From JABMQF01 sp964563755 (GTDB taxonomy: Archaea; Nanobdellota; Nanobdellia; Woesearchaeales; UBA11576), in NCBI GenBank assembly GCA_964563755.1, contig CAZLYC010000001.1:239350-303349 (forward strand): a stretch of DNA of 64,000 nucleotides. Reading direction: 5' to 3'. The notes below the pieces were generated by a model. That model did no database searches, was not told the origin of the DNA, and saw nothing but the letters and a program-made list of their open reading frames with translations. Below, in pieces: positions 33,901 through 48,900 of this stretch; within the stretch, counting starts at the first letter, position 1; each line of letters opens with the position of its first letter. The position numbers were made by a program, and so were the translations under genes.

Positions 33901-36900
33901 TGACTGCAGGGGAATGGTGGTTTGAGGGAGACGCGACAGATAAGACAAGCAATGGAAATGGTGGCCTGGTCAGTGGAGCGACTATTGCTACAGGCAAGAT
34001 AGGAAAAGCATACTATTTCGACGGCGTAAACGATGTAATAAATATAACCTCTCCAACCAATTTGCCTTCAGGTAACGCCGACAGGACAATCTCTGCATGG
34101 GTCAAAGTCAGCAATTTTGCATCAGATAGAGTAATAATTGGTTGGGGTAGCTGGTCGAACCAAAATTTCTCTGCAATATCATTAAGCCCGACACTAGGTA
34201 AATGGTTCTTCTGGGGATATGGCTCTGATCTAACATCAAATACATATCTCGGCGCAGGAATATGGCAGCATCTTGTTGCAGTAGTCTCAAATAGCGGACA
34301 GACAGTCACATTATATACTAATGGCATCCGCGATAATGTGGGATCCATAGGTCAGTTGAATACTCCTGCATCTTCATATGTTGAAATAGGAAAGACGATG
34401 CAAAATGCAAATTATTTCAATGGCTTCATTGATGAAATCATAATCTTCAACAGATCATTGTCTGCACAGGAAGTTCTCCAGCTCTACGAAGAAGGATTAA
34501 GCAACGATGGGGACGCAAAAGACTACTCTGGCTCTGCAAGGCACGGTTTCGTTAATGGCTCGACATGGAGCAGAAATGCAGGAGTCGGGGATGGAGGCGC
34601 ATTTATATTCGACGGCAATGACTACATCAAGTCAAGCAACTTCACACATCTAGGAACACCAAACCAAAGCTATACATTCACAGGATGGGTCAAGCCAGGG
34701 GCCGGAGAATCAAGCGGAAACCTGATACACATGTCAGCTGGAAGCGATGGAACTGGATGGTGCCTACCACCTATGTCATTGTCAGGAGGAAGGTTGAAGG
34801 CATACAGCTGGAACAGTACAGGAGTCACAGCAAACGGAACAACACAAATTGCGCCAGGCTCATGGTACCACTTCGCGACAACCTGGGATGGACTCTATGG
34901 TTTGAGACTATACATAGATGGAGTCCTCAACTCATACGCAAATCAGACGTCGTATCAAGCAAGCGAAGTGCCCAATTACCTATGGTTAGGATTCAGCCCG
35001 GGAGGATGCGCAGGCAACGAAGGATATTTCACAGGAACACTCGACGAAGTGATGGTGTTTGATAGAGCACTCAGTCCAGAGCAGATAGCGTTGATGTATA
35101 ATTCAACTACAGAATATGATACTTATTACAATAAATCTTTCACACCAACAACAAGTACTGATTACGCATATGATTTAGTTGTTGATTCAAACGATAATGT
35201 CGTATTAGCAGGTTATACTCAAGCAGGAGTTGCAAGTTATGACTTTGCATGGGTCAAATTTAACAGCTCTGACGAATATGTAGCATCAGGACTTCTTGAT
35301 TTTGCAGGCAGCACAGATTATGGTTGGAGTGTGGACACCGACTCACAGAATAATATGCTCATAGCAGGCTATGGTTATAATGCTACTAATTATGACTGGG
35401 CACTATTCAAAGTAAATGGAACAAGCGGAAACGCGATATGGAAGAAGAACTTCAGTTGGAACTCGACAAGTACAGATTATGCTTATGGTGTCGCTGTAGA
35501 TTCACAGGACAATGTCATCATTGTTGGAATGTGGAGAAATGGAAGTCAGTATGATTGGAGAATCGCAAAAGTTGATACGAACGGCAATGACTTGTGGAAC
35601 GTCCCATTCTATCTTTCCACATCCTCTGATTATGCACGCGGAGTAGCAATAGATTCCAGCAATAATATAATAGTGGGTGGCTACTTGTATACACCAACTG
35701 GCGGAACTGATTGGGGTCTTTTGAAGTTGGATAGCTCAGGTAATACGCTCTGGCAAAGAAACATGACCTGGAGCACTACAACAGATTATGGTTATGATGT
35801 CGCTGTAGATTCATCTAATAACATAATAATTGTCGGCATGAAATATAACACATCGCACTATGACTGGGGCGTTGTTAAGTATGATTCGTCAGGAAACCAG
35901 CTCTGGAACCAGAGCATATACTGGGGCACTTCTACAGATTATGCATATGCTGTCGCAATAGATGATTATGATAATATACTTGTCGCAGGATACTGGTCCA
36001 GTTCGTCTAATGATTGGGGAGTTGTCAAACTTGACCCTCTCGGCAACGTAATATGGAACAAGAGCATAGTTGTCAGTACAAGCACAGACCAGGCATATGG
36101 CATAGATACTGATTCATCAGGGGATGTTATAGTGGGAGGATACTACTATAAGTCAACCGCTCCTGCTTCACAAGACTTTATATATTATAGGCTCGACCCA
36201 AAGACAGGAGAGTTCGGCAATGTCAGCGTCGTAAACAAAGCACCATCTTTCGATAGTATTGTTGAAGAAGAGACTCGCGGTGGCGAGACATGGTATGCGA
36301 AACTGACACCGAACGACGGTTATGAAGACGGAGAGACAGTAAACAGCAATCCGCTCTATATTTATGAGATAGCTGTTGAAGGACCACCAGGAATAATCAA
36401 TCCACTGATAAACTCCACTTATGGAACAGATTATACTTCTGAGAACATAACAGCATATTACACACTGAAGAACGCTTCAGACAGGGCAATATTCGACTGG
36501 CAGATAGACAACGAATCAATTGCTGTCCTCAACATGCCGTTCGAAGGCCTGACAGCAAAGCATCATGCAGTAGATAGAAACACTGTAGCGATGTATAGAT
36601 TAGATGGAAACTCTACTGACTACAGCGCAAGCGCGAATCATGGAACAGTATCAGGCGCTTCGATATCAGACGGAAAGATAGACGAAGGATACTTGTTTGA
36701 CGGCACAGATGATGTTATAACAGCATCAGACAGTACAAGTCTCGATTCGTTAAGCACAAGTATGACTATATCTATGTGGGTCAAGCCAAGACCGACACAG
36801 AGTGATTATGCCAGTATTGTCGATAGACATAACTGCGCTGCAGAGGCATTCACCATTCAGCAAGATGGTTCTCAGCAAAATAAATTCTATTTCGGAATAC

Positions 36901-39900
36901 GTGCTGGTTCAGCATGGTATTGCCAAGAGGCAAGGAATGCCAGCACGCAGCTAGAGGCGAATAAATGGCAGCATTTTGTTGTACAGAGGAACGGCACAAA
37001 AATATACCACTACTTGAATGGTATAAGGACAGTCGACTGCAATGCAACAGCATCAGCTCTTACAGTCACAAACAATCCATTTAAGATAGGATACAGCTGC
37101 GGTGGAAACAGGTACTTCAACGGCAGCATAGATGAAGTGCAGCTTTGGAACAGGAGCTTATCGCCGACAGAGATAAGGAGATTGTATTCAGAAGGCCTCA
37201 ACAATTACGAGGATGTCAAGGACTACTCTATAAACAGCAATACAGGAATGCCTGGAAACGCGACGTGGAACAGGACTGGAGGATATAACAATACTGGAGC
37301 TTACCAATTCAACGGCAACAATTCATTCATCTCTTTCAAAAACCCATCCGCTGCAGCAGGTACTGGCGTGATAACTTTCGCATTGTGGGTCAATGTCAAT
37401 GTCGTATCATACTCTGTTCCTATAGCAAAAATAGATGGAAATGGCAATACTGGTTGGGGTTTCAGGTTCAATGCAGGAGGAATGCAGTTCATGGGCGGCA
37501 ATCTCCTCACGTTTAATAATTGGAACACGGGCTATGTACCTCCTGTCGGCCAATGGGTACATCTTGCAGGAGTCATGGATGGCACGCAGAAGAAGCTATA
37601 TGTCAATGGTTTGTTGTATGGCTCGCTTTTCTGGCCTTATTCTGTTGTAAATAATAACGTATCTCTTGAATTTGGAAGATTCCCCGGATATGATGCACAG
37701 TACTTCAATGGAACAATAGACCAGGTCATGATATTTGACAGGGCGCTCTCAGCAGAGCAGATAAAAGCGTTGTACCAGAACAAAACAAATCTTATTGTTG
37801 ATGCTGAGACAAGAGGCGGAGAGACCTGGAAGGCAGAGATAACGCCGAACGACGGATGGGAAGACGGAGATACTGTAGATACAAACAGTCTCTATGTGTA
37901 TAATTTGGCATTGAACAATGTGCAACTGAGATCTACGTTTGGAACTAACTACACTAATGAGAACCTGACAGTATATTATACGCAAGCCAATAACACGGAC
38001 AGGACAATAGTCAACTGGTTTGCCAACAATAAGTCCATGACTGTACTCAACATGCCTTTTGAGGGCTTGACTGCGAAGCACACACCTGTGTCTGATTCAG
38101 GACTTAAACTGGTTTGGTGGCTTGAGGGAGATGCAACTGATAAGACTTCAAACATGAATGATGGAACAGTTAACCTGTCGCTTGTTTCAGACGGAAAAGT
38201 GGAGAGGGGATATGCGCTTTCTGGAGCTTCTATAAACGACAACATAATCAAGACCAGCATAAACAGTTTCCCGTCAACACAGATAACTGCCACATTCTGG
38301 GTCAAATCATCCGACACAGTGAAACAAGGAGCGATGATATCATACGCACCCAGTACAGCAAATAATAACGCATTCCTCATACACAACACAAATGCTCTTG
38401 TAGCATACATAAATGGAAATGCTTCATATTCAGGTCCATCAATCGCCGACGGTTTGTGGCACCACATAGCAGTAACATGGAGAAGCTCTGATGGAATGAC
38501 TGTGGTGTATAAAGATGGTAAAATATTATCCCGATCAATAGTATCAAAAGGAACGACATTGCCTCCGAACGGCTGCTTTGTCATAGGACAGGAACAGGAT
38601 GATGTATGCGGCGCATTCGATGTCAACCAGGCACTTAACGGATCAATTGACGAGATATATATCTGGAACAGGACTTTATCTGCAGATGATATAATACAAG
38701 CATATGAAAACGGACTTAACAATTACGAAGATGCAAAAGACTACTCTGCAAATGCAAACACAGGAACTCCTGTAAATGCGACATGGAACATGACAGGAGG
38801 ATGGAATAATACCGGAGCATATGAATTCAACGGAGTCGACAAGTACATAAACATAAGCAATTCAGCTTCACTCACCACCACTTCAGCATTGACTGTAGAA
38901 GCATGGGTCTATAGAGCAGGAAGGACACCAAGCATGGACGGTCCTATAGTATCAAAGACATCAACAACTCCAGTGACTTCACCAGGAGACTGGGAGCTTA
39001 TGTTCGGATGGGGCAATGATTTCTATTTCATGACATCTGCAGGTTATATATTGACATCTGTGCCAAGCGATCTCGGCAACTGGCATCATGTTGCAGGAGT
39101 ATATGACGGCATAAGATTATACATATACATCGATGGAGCGCTCAGCGTATCCGGCTTGGCAAATAATAACACTATCGGCGTAAACAGCCAGCCAGTATGG
39201 ATAGGACGTTCAGTAAGACAGAGCGCATACTTCAATGGAACAATAGACAACGTAAGAATATATGACAGGGCACTATCTGCCGCACAGATAAAAGCATCGT
39301 ATATGAATAGAACAGACCTGCTTTCTCAAGATGAAACAAGACTTGCAGAGACTTGGTACGCAAAGCTCACACCGAACGACGGATACGAGGATGGTCCCGC
39401 AGTCATAAGCAACAACCTGACAATACAAGGACCAGAAGTACAGAATGTAGTTCTATCATCAAGCATCGGCGCCACTCTAGGATTAGATTCAGATAATCTC
39501 ACATTGACTTACGATTTGGTCAAGGGCGCAAACATATCGGTAATAGATTGGAGAAAGAACGGCTCAAGCATAGCAGTGCTGAACATGCCTTTTGAGGCGC
39601 TTTCACCTAAACGCTACAATATCTCAGACCCGAAACTTATAGGAGTCTGGCAGTTCGAGGGAGACGCAACAGATAAGAGCGAAAGGTTGAACCATGGGAC
39701 AGTATATGGCGCAACAGTTTCAGATGGCAAGATAGACTCAGGTTACACGTTCGATGGCGTAAACGACATGATAAATGGGACAAACATAGCATATCCGACG
39801 GTTGATTACTCACTGACTGCATGGATAAAGCCATATTCATTGACAACCAGCCATCATCAGATATTCAGCGGATGGACTGCATCCTGGGATGATCCCATAA

Positions 39901-42900
39901 GGCTGTTCACAAACAGCTCCAACATATTCTGCGCTGTAGAGGATGGAGCAGGGTATCTGACGCCAGCATATCCTATACAGATAAATGCATGGTATCATGT
40001 ATCCTGCGTAAGGGAAGACACAATATTAAGCATATATGTCAACGGAATAAAGAGAGGAAGCGTCTCAGGACTACCCTCACCATTGACCTCAGCATCAACA
40101 AGATTTGCGATAGGTGCAAATCCGAATGTGGCTGAGTTCTTCAATGGAACAATAGATGAAGTCCTGTTCTGGAACAGGTCATTAACTTCAGAAGAGGCGA
40201 AGCAACTATACGATGAAGGTCTTAATAATTATGATGATGCCAAGGACTATTCGACATTCGGCAATGCTGGAACAATATACAACGCTACATTTAACAAGAC
40301 AGGAGGATGGAACAATACTGGAGCATATGAATTTAACGGAGTAAAAGACTACATATCTGTAGGAAATAGCACATCATTAGACCTTTCTTCAACACTAACT
40401 CTCGCAGCTTGGGTAAAATCAAATAAGGAAGGATATATCCTCCTTAAGTTAGTCAACGAACCTCCACAATCTATAACATATATGATAGATACAGTGAATT
40501 GCACGGTCTGGAGCAATAGTGGTTGCAGCTATGCTGATGAAAGAGGCAGCAGTACGCAATCCGTAATGTACTGTAAGTATCAAGATACATATTCAGGAGG
40601 AGCAACAGTATCATCTGTACAGTTCGAAACAGGAAGTCATTACATATGCGCTCCTGGAAATCTGGTGTTCAATTGGAGCGCCACAGAAACATTCGGAACA
40701 TATAATGCGGGCCCATGCTCCTGCGCAGCACCATCAAGATTATATTACTCGTTAAATGCCCCTTCTTACAATTATAGCGGATTAAACACGCTACGAATAG
40801 CAAATACTGGAACTAGCTGGGCAGGAATACAGAAACTATCTTCATATCCTGCTGGTAAAATAATAAACGTAACAGTCAATTACGGATCCGCTGATGTTCC
40901 TAACGTCGCGTTGAGCACTTCGGGTGGAGGACAATTCTTAATTATGAAGAGCGGTACACAATATGCTGCTCAATCTAATGGCAACATCAACGACGGACAG
41001 TGGCATCACATAGCAGCAACGTATGATGGCAGTATCATGAAACTGTACATAGATGGAAAGTTGAATGCCACGAATAATTCAATATCAGGTTCTCTCCCAG
41101 TACTTAATTATAATATGTTTATAGGGAAGAACTACTCTGTTGATTCAGGATACTTCAACGGAACAATAGATGATGTTTTGATATTCAACAGAAGCCTCTC
41201 AGCAGAACAGATAAGTGCCCTCTACGCTAACAGGACAAGTATTCTTGTCGCGGAGGAGACTGGCAATGGAGACGTATGGAGCGCAACAGTCACGCCTAAC
41301 GATGGGTTTGAGGATGGATTGTCTGTGCAGAGCAACGATATTACAATAAAGCCATGTACTGTCCCTTCTGATGATCTGGAAATAATATCCGATACTGTTT
41401 TATGCGGAGGGACATATTACATCAATGATGTCGGTCTTGAAGGTGTCTTGAGAGCTGGATTTAATGTCAGGATTGTCTGCAACAATACAAGACTGGTAGG
41501 GAATGGAAACGGTTACGGAATATCATTATCACGCTCGAACACAATTCTAGAAAATTGCATATTTGCGAATTATAGTGCTGGAGCGTATGCATCTAATCCT
41601 ATAAACAATTCATATGATTTTAACACTTCAAACTGGGAAACACCGCAGGATATAGCAGTCGATTCTTTAGGCAATTATTATGTCATAGATGCTTATTATG
41701 GAGGAAGCTGGAACTGGGGTGTTTCTGCATATAACTCAGCAGGCACCCAGATGTGGAACAAGACGGATGTGTGGGCAGGAAATTCTGACGATTTCCCTCG
41801 TGATGTAATAGTAGACCAATCTAATAATGTATATGTTCTTGGAGATTCCAGAAACTCAACCCCTCCATTTTCATATAATTGGGCCATAGTGAAGTATGGC
41901 GCTTCTGGCACCGAAATCTGGCGCAAGACATTCTTGCCAGGTACAGGAGATATGAGTATATTTGGGGCTGATTCTGATTCGTCAGGAAACATATACCTTG
42001 CAGGAATGGTCTATAACTCATCATTATACAAGTGGGGCATAGGAAAGATAGATTCTTCCGGCAACATGCTTTGGCAGAAGAATGTAAGCTGGAACGCTAC
42101 CGGAGACAATGAGTACGCTATGGATGTAGCTGTTGATTCAAATGGAAACGCTTACTTTACTGGAACACGCAGGACAGGTAATAATTCAGATTGGGTCTTG
42201 GTTAAGTATGACTCTTCTGGTAACATGTTATGGCATAAGAATATGACCTGGAGCTCGACAGGCAACGATTATCCTAGAAGTATCGACATTGACTCGTCTA
42301 ATAATGTGTATATCGTTGGACAAATTAGAGCGGGTGCACAGTATGACACTGGACTGGCTAAGTATGACTCTTCAGGAAACCAGCTTTGGAACCTGAGTTT
42401 TGCGTTGAGCGCTTCGTATGATGATTCTCCTCTAGTCGTCGTTGTCGCTCCATCTGGCTATGTGTATTTGGCAGGCAGCTATTATACCGGTGCTACTAAC
42501 TTAGGCTTCTTGCGCAAGTATAACTCTACAGGAAGCCTGATAACCAGCAAGACTTATTCTGACAGAATATATGGAATGAGTGTAGACTTCCTCAACAATG
42601 TATACTTCTCAATGTACAGATCAGTAATAGCTTCAGAGGGAATAATAGCCATTGTCGATTCTGAAGGTGATGTGAGGACCAAGAATCTAGTTATAAACAA
42701 TAACGCTTTCATGAATTCATCCAGAGGAGTATATTTCACAGGAGTTTCGACGAACAGCACTATAACTAACAACCTGTTCATAAACAATTCTTATGGCGCA
42801 TATTTTGTGTCTACTTCAATTTATAATAAGATGTACTATAACAATTTCACGAATTCAACGATAATGCAGGTCTATGCTGGCGCAGCAGGAAACCAGTTCA

Positions 42901-45900
42901 ACACGACAGTTAGTAGAATAGCCCAAGGTAACTATTGGAGCGATGTCGAGGCCAACCAGCTTTCAATATTCGACAACAACGCAGATAGCTATGGAGATAG
43001 CGGTTCTGATTATCCTTATAGCGCAGCTAATAGGGCTAATGTATCTTCAAACGTTATAGATTACGGTCCTATTGTAACCGCTCTTGATTCTGATGCGGAT
43101 GGCGATCCTGATTGGCATGATTGTAGCGATTACAATGCGAGTGTGATGGCTCCTTGGGAGGATATGAGGATAACTAGGAATGTTACTTTGTGTAGTGGAA
43201 CGTATTATTTTAGGGATGAAGTTCAGGATGGTGTTGTCTGGCTTGCTGCAAACAATCTTAATGTGACTTGCAATGGTACAACGTTGATACATAATAAGAG
43301 CGGCTACGGATCTTATGGTTTCATGAAGAATGACTCTGCACTTGATTTTGCAATTAGCGGATGTAGTGTTGCTAGGTTCACTCAAGCGTTCTATTTCCAA
43401 AATCTTAATCGAATACCTTTTGGTTTTATTTTTACCAATTTGACTGTTAATGATAGCACTAGTTTTGGTGGTGATGGCATAACTGCCAGATATACAAATG
43501 CCACAAGAAAAGTTATGCTCAATCTTAATTTTTATAATCTTAGCGGAAACGCAATAAATTTGGAAGATTCCTGGAACTTCAGTATATCTAATATAAATAT
43601 AACTTCACGTTCTGATTTTTCACCGGGCATAGTAATATATAATGATGATATCCAGAATTCAGGAAATTATACTGTGAAGAATATTTCTTCTCGTGGAGGG
43701 TCTTGTGCTGATGAGTGGTTAGCTACATATAACAGCAACATACTTTGGGAAAATATAACCTGCATCAGCTCTAGGTCTTTTTATATTGAAGGTAAACGTC
43801 CTTCTTATGGAAATAACGTCACTTACAGGAACATATATGGTTATAATACCTCTCAGGTAATAGGTATCTATGATTCCAATGACTTATTGTTTGAGAACAT
43901 ATACGTGGCAAATGATTCTGGTGCTGGAATAGGCGTTTATTATAGTAATAATATCACATTGCGTAATGTCACCGTAATAAACCAAACTTATTACGCATTA
44001 GATATATCTGATACAAATTTAACTGTTTATAATTTTAATATCACTAATGCGGACTATGTTGTTGAAGCATACTATTCTTTTGTCAATCTGACAAATTTCA
44101 GTGTAACTAACGTAGGATATTATGTTATGGAACTAGGCGACAGTAATGGTACTATCATTAATTGGAATATCAGCAATGCGGGGTTCTTAATGGATGATCC
44201 GTATTATAGTGGAGGAATAATGATCTGGGACAACTCTTGGAATCCTCCTGCAGGTATGCTTTTCAAAGATGTGGTAATGGATGGGTTGTATGGCTCAGGA
44301 ATAATTCTAGATCCTGCCAGTAATTACACATTCATGAACATAACAATCCGCAATGTCAACGGCACAGGAATATATTTCCCTGGCGAATCTTATAATAACA
44401 CCATAAGAAACTGCACTTTCCTTAACACAACTGTAGGAATAAATATTAGTGATGGTTCCGATCCCTCATCGTACAACACCATATACCATAATAATTTCAC
44501 GAACTCATCAGTATTGCACGTGTATTCTGCGTGGGCAAATAACTCGTTCAATACATCTGTCTGGAACGGCTCTGCATGGATAGCTCAGGGCAACTACTGG
44601 GATGATGTATACACAACACCCCTGGATATCATAGACAAGAATGGTGACGGCTGGGGAGATTACGGCAATGAGTATCCTTACGGTACTGAGAATAGAGCCA
44701 AAACTTCAGGTTATGTAACTGATTACGGTCCTGCTTCCAATAAGATATGCACTATACCAACCAACGATCTCAATATCAGAATGCAGACAACTCTTTGCAC
44801 TGGCGATTATTACTTGAATGATTCAGGAAGTGTCGGAGCACTCATATTCTCTAACAGCAGCGCTGCATTGAACTGCAATAGCTCTACTATTACAGGAAAC
44901 AGTTCTGGAATCGGCGCATATATATTCGCAAATTCAAATATCACTGACTGTTATTTCAGCAATTACTCTGTCGGAGTCCATGTTGATAGGGACTTCTATG
45001 GAAATGTAACGACTGATTATTCAGATTATCCTTGGGGCATAGCTACAGATTCTGAAGGTAATGCATTGATTGTAACGGTAGGATCAGGTTTTGGAGGAAT
45101 GGACTTCGGTGTTGTCAAATATTCCCCGTCTGGTGTTCTTTTGTGGAATGTAAGCGCAGGGTCTCCGGATAACGAATATCCTGGTGATATTGCAGTTGAC
45201 TCTGAGGATGATGTTGTCGTTACTGGTTCTTGGGCTGCCAATTGGGGTTCCGGTTGGCAGGAGGACTTCGGTATAGCTAAGTTTGACAAGAACGGCACTT
45301 TCCTGTGGAACAGGAGTTTCGCTTTCAATAGAACCCTGTGGGATGAAGGACAGGGTATTGCTATAGATTCTTCTGACAGTATAATCGTCACAGGCTATAA
45401 GTCCCGCGCCAGCACGTGGGATTGGGGTGTTGTCAAGTGGGATAAGAATGGAAATTATCAATGGAACGTGACACTCATATGGAACAATACTGCCAATGAT
45501 TATGCAGAAGCTGTTGCTGTCGATTCCGATGATAACATATTTGTTGTCGGCGACTGGAGAAATGGAAGCAAGACTTCTTTAGGGGTTGTCAAGCTTACTT
45601 ATTGGGGGTATCAGCTCTGGAATTGGACTTATGATATAGGCATTTCCAATTACGCAAGCGCTGTCGTTGTGGATTCTAAAGGAGATATAATCATCTTAGG
45701 AGAGCCTGATCTTTCTGGAGTGAACGCCCGAGTGATTAAGATAGACACTAACCATAATCTGTTATGGTCTGTAGGTGTAGCCCTCAATGTATCTACAGGA
45801 GATGCTCATGGACTTGCAGTGGATTCTAATGATGATATCCTGGTCGCAGGCGAGTTCGCATCTTCTTATTGGGGTACGGTCAAGTTGAGCGGTACAGACG

Positions 45901-48900
45901 GTTCAGAAATCTGGAGCAATGTCCTCCCTGGCGATCTGGCTACAGATGTCGCTGTTGGTTTACGTGATGATGTGTTTGTTACAGGTGAAGCATTCAATGA
46001 TTTGGGTCTTCTTAAATTAAGTTCAAGCGGAAGGAATACTTCTGTCCTGCCTGTACTTCACATGAATACATCTTCTGTATATGATTCAGGCACTGGCTTG
46101 CTCCTTGAGTACGCCATAAATGGAAAAATATACAACAATACCTTCGCAAACAATGATTATGGCGTTCACATCAACAACACATCTTCAGGCTACCTATTGT
46201 ATTATAATGAGTTCATGAACAGCACATATTATCATGCTCATTCTGGAAATGAAACAAACCAGTTCAACACAAGCGTATGGAACGGCTCAATATGGGAAGC
46301 TCAGGGCAACTACTGGGATGATGTTATCAACCTAAACATAACGTCTATGGATGGAAACTGGTGGGCAGACTCAGGAAGCCAGCTTCCATATAACATGACA
46401 AACGGAGCGAATGTCACGGGTTATGTTAATGACTGGGGACCTGTCACTTCGAAAGGTTGTGTCGATGCAGACTTGGATGGATATTATGCAGAAGGAAGTC
46501 TTCCAGCATGTCCTGCAGGATACAGAGACTGCGATGATAAGAATGCAAGCGTGCTGCCGCCTTATGATGATATGAATGTGACAAGAGGTATGAAGCTATG
46601 CAATGGAACGTTCTATATCAATGATACAGGTTATGATGGTATAATGACCTTGTTCAACAGCAGTGCTAGTGTGTTTTGCAATAATACAATAATTATCGGC
46701 AATAATTCAGGCACTGGAGCATATATCCTTGCAAATTCAACATTTACTGGCTGCACTATGATCAATTATTCCACTGGAATACACGTCTTAGGAGAATATC
46801 ACTGGAATGCATCAATAGACCTCACAGCTTTGGATCAGATAAACGAAATTGCAGTATATCCTGATAATTCAATCATCGGTGCAGGAAGAGCAAGCACAGG
46901 ATATCCTGATGAGGAATGGATTGTGGGCAGGGTCAATCCTGTTGGTGTCATACTCTGGAATTTTAGCGTAGAATGGAATGATACATATGATGACCATGCA
47001 ACTGCAGTTGCCATAGACTCACAAAATAACTCGGTGGTTGTTGGCAGATTCCGCAACAATACTGCATATGATTGGGCTGCCATGAAATTAGATATGGCTG
47101 GAAATATTTTGTGGAAAAAGAATATCAGCTTAAGCTCTGATCCTACTGAATGGAACTTCGCGCACGATGTTGTTATTGATTCTTCAGATAACATATTTAT
47201 TGCAGGCAGGGTGAATACTGACTCAAATACGGATGCATATATAGTAAAATTGAATACCACAAATGGAAATATCCTCTGGTCTAAGTCATTCGGACAAACC
47301 ACTTATGGTGTTGAGTTTCATGGTCTAGCAATAGACAGTTCAAATAATTTATTTGCGGTTGGTTCTAATTCTAGCCGTTTAATCATAATCAAAATAAACA
47401 GCACAAGTACAAATGAAATATGGAACAGGACTGTCCTAATTTCAAATGCAGATTCTGCGAATTCAGTTGAAGTGGATTCACAAGGAGATATAGCTGTTGT
47501 CGGATATTGGTATAACACATCGCATAATGATATGTTCATATTAAAGATGGATAAATATGGAACTTTATTGTGGAATAAAAACATAAGCTGGACAACGCAA
47601 TCATCTTCAGCATATGAAGTCGATGTAGATTCACAAGACAACATAATCATGATTGGAATGGGCGGCGGTGCAGGGACAACGTATGGTAGATTGATTAAGT
47701 TCAATTCGACAGGACAAGCACTATTCGACAGAATAATAGACTGGGGCGGATGGTATTATCCCCTGACTGTTGCAATTGACAATAAAGATAATATCATTTT
47801 AGGAGGTTATGGAACATCCAATGTAGGACTCATACAGAAACTCAGCCCGCTAGGACAGGATTATGATGCAGATTCTGCAGCATCAATAAACAGTACAATA
47901 GTTACTGATTCGGAAACAGGAATCCTTCTTGAGAACTCGTATTTTGGAACAATATTCAATACCACAGTCAATTCAAGCGCAATTTCAGGCCTGAATTTCA
48001 CAAACTCAAGGAATTATACTGTAATCAACAGCACATTCGGAGGCAATTACATTGGACTGTATCTCGATAACGTGTCGATTAATAATTGGATATACTATAA
48101 CTCATTCATACTGTCTTCAAACGTTCACTTATACGCGAACAGAACAGGAAATCAGTTTAACACGACTGTTGCAGGAAAAGCCCAAGGAAACTTCTGGGAT
48201 GATATATACTCTCTTGCAATTTTTGACACAGATGGTGATGACTGGGGAGACAACGGAACACAATACCCGTATTCCCGCGCTAAAGGGGCTAATGTATCCA
48301 ACTTTGTCATAGATTATGGCCCGTGGACAAACCTGTCCTGCTATGATACTGATAAGGACGGAGCATTCAACACAAGCAGCGATGCGATGTGTGGCATACA
48401 ATATTATGATTGCGACGACTATAATTCAACACTCCTTCCGCCAAGGGATAACTTGACTATCCTGGTCAACACCACGCTGTGCCCGGGTACATATAGTCTC
48501 AATGACGGGGGCACCAATGGCGTCATAATAATGGGCGCGCATAACAAATCACTGACTTGCCAAGGCACAATCTTAAACGGAACAGGGTCGGGATATGGAA
48601 TATACCTTAATTACATCCAAGGAAGTATCATAAGCGGTTGCAAAATACAAGGGTACTTATTCGGCATCAATATGCAATATTCAGGAAATTCTACAATATT
48701 CAATAACACATTGAACAACAATACCAATAATGGCATAAACACTTACGCAATCGGTAATTCAAAGTTCTACAACCTCACAATATACAACAATTCCGCTACG
48801 GGATTGTATTTAAGATGGTATAGCACGAATGTCACAGTATATGACGTCAAATCTTATTACAACGGAGCAAATGGTGTGGAACTTTCTTTGATATCGAATT

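Noticed and set aside
34685..35062. Plus-strand open frame of 125 codons in another frame
   Set aside because: Overlaps LamG 18, is Arg-rich by frame shift, and has no ribosome site.
37976..38722. Antisense open frame of 248 codons on the minus strand
   Set aside because: It lies wholly inside the LamG coding frame. Its sequence has the low-complexity character of a reverse-complemented repeat, and similar shorter shadows occur opposite many LamG units.
46835..47704. Antisense frames of 155 and 128 codons opposite propeller 6
   Set aside because: Shadows of the blade repeats, with no start signals or recognisable domains; the plus frame is clearly coding.
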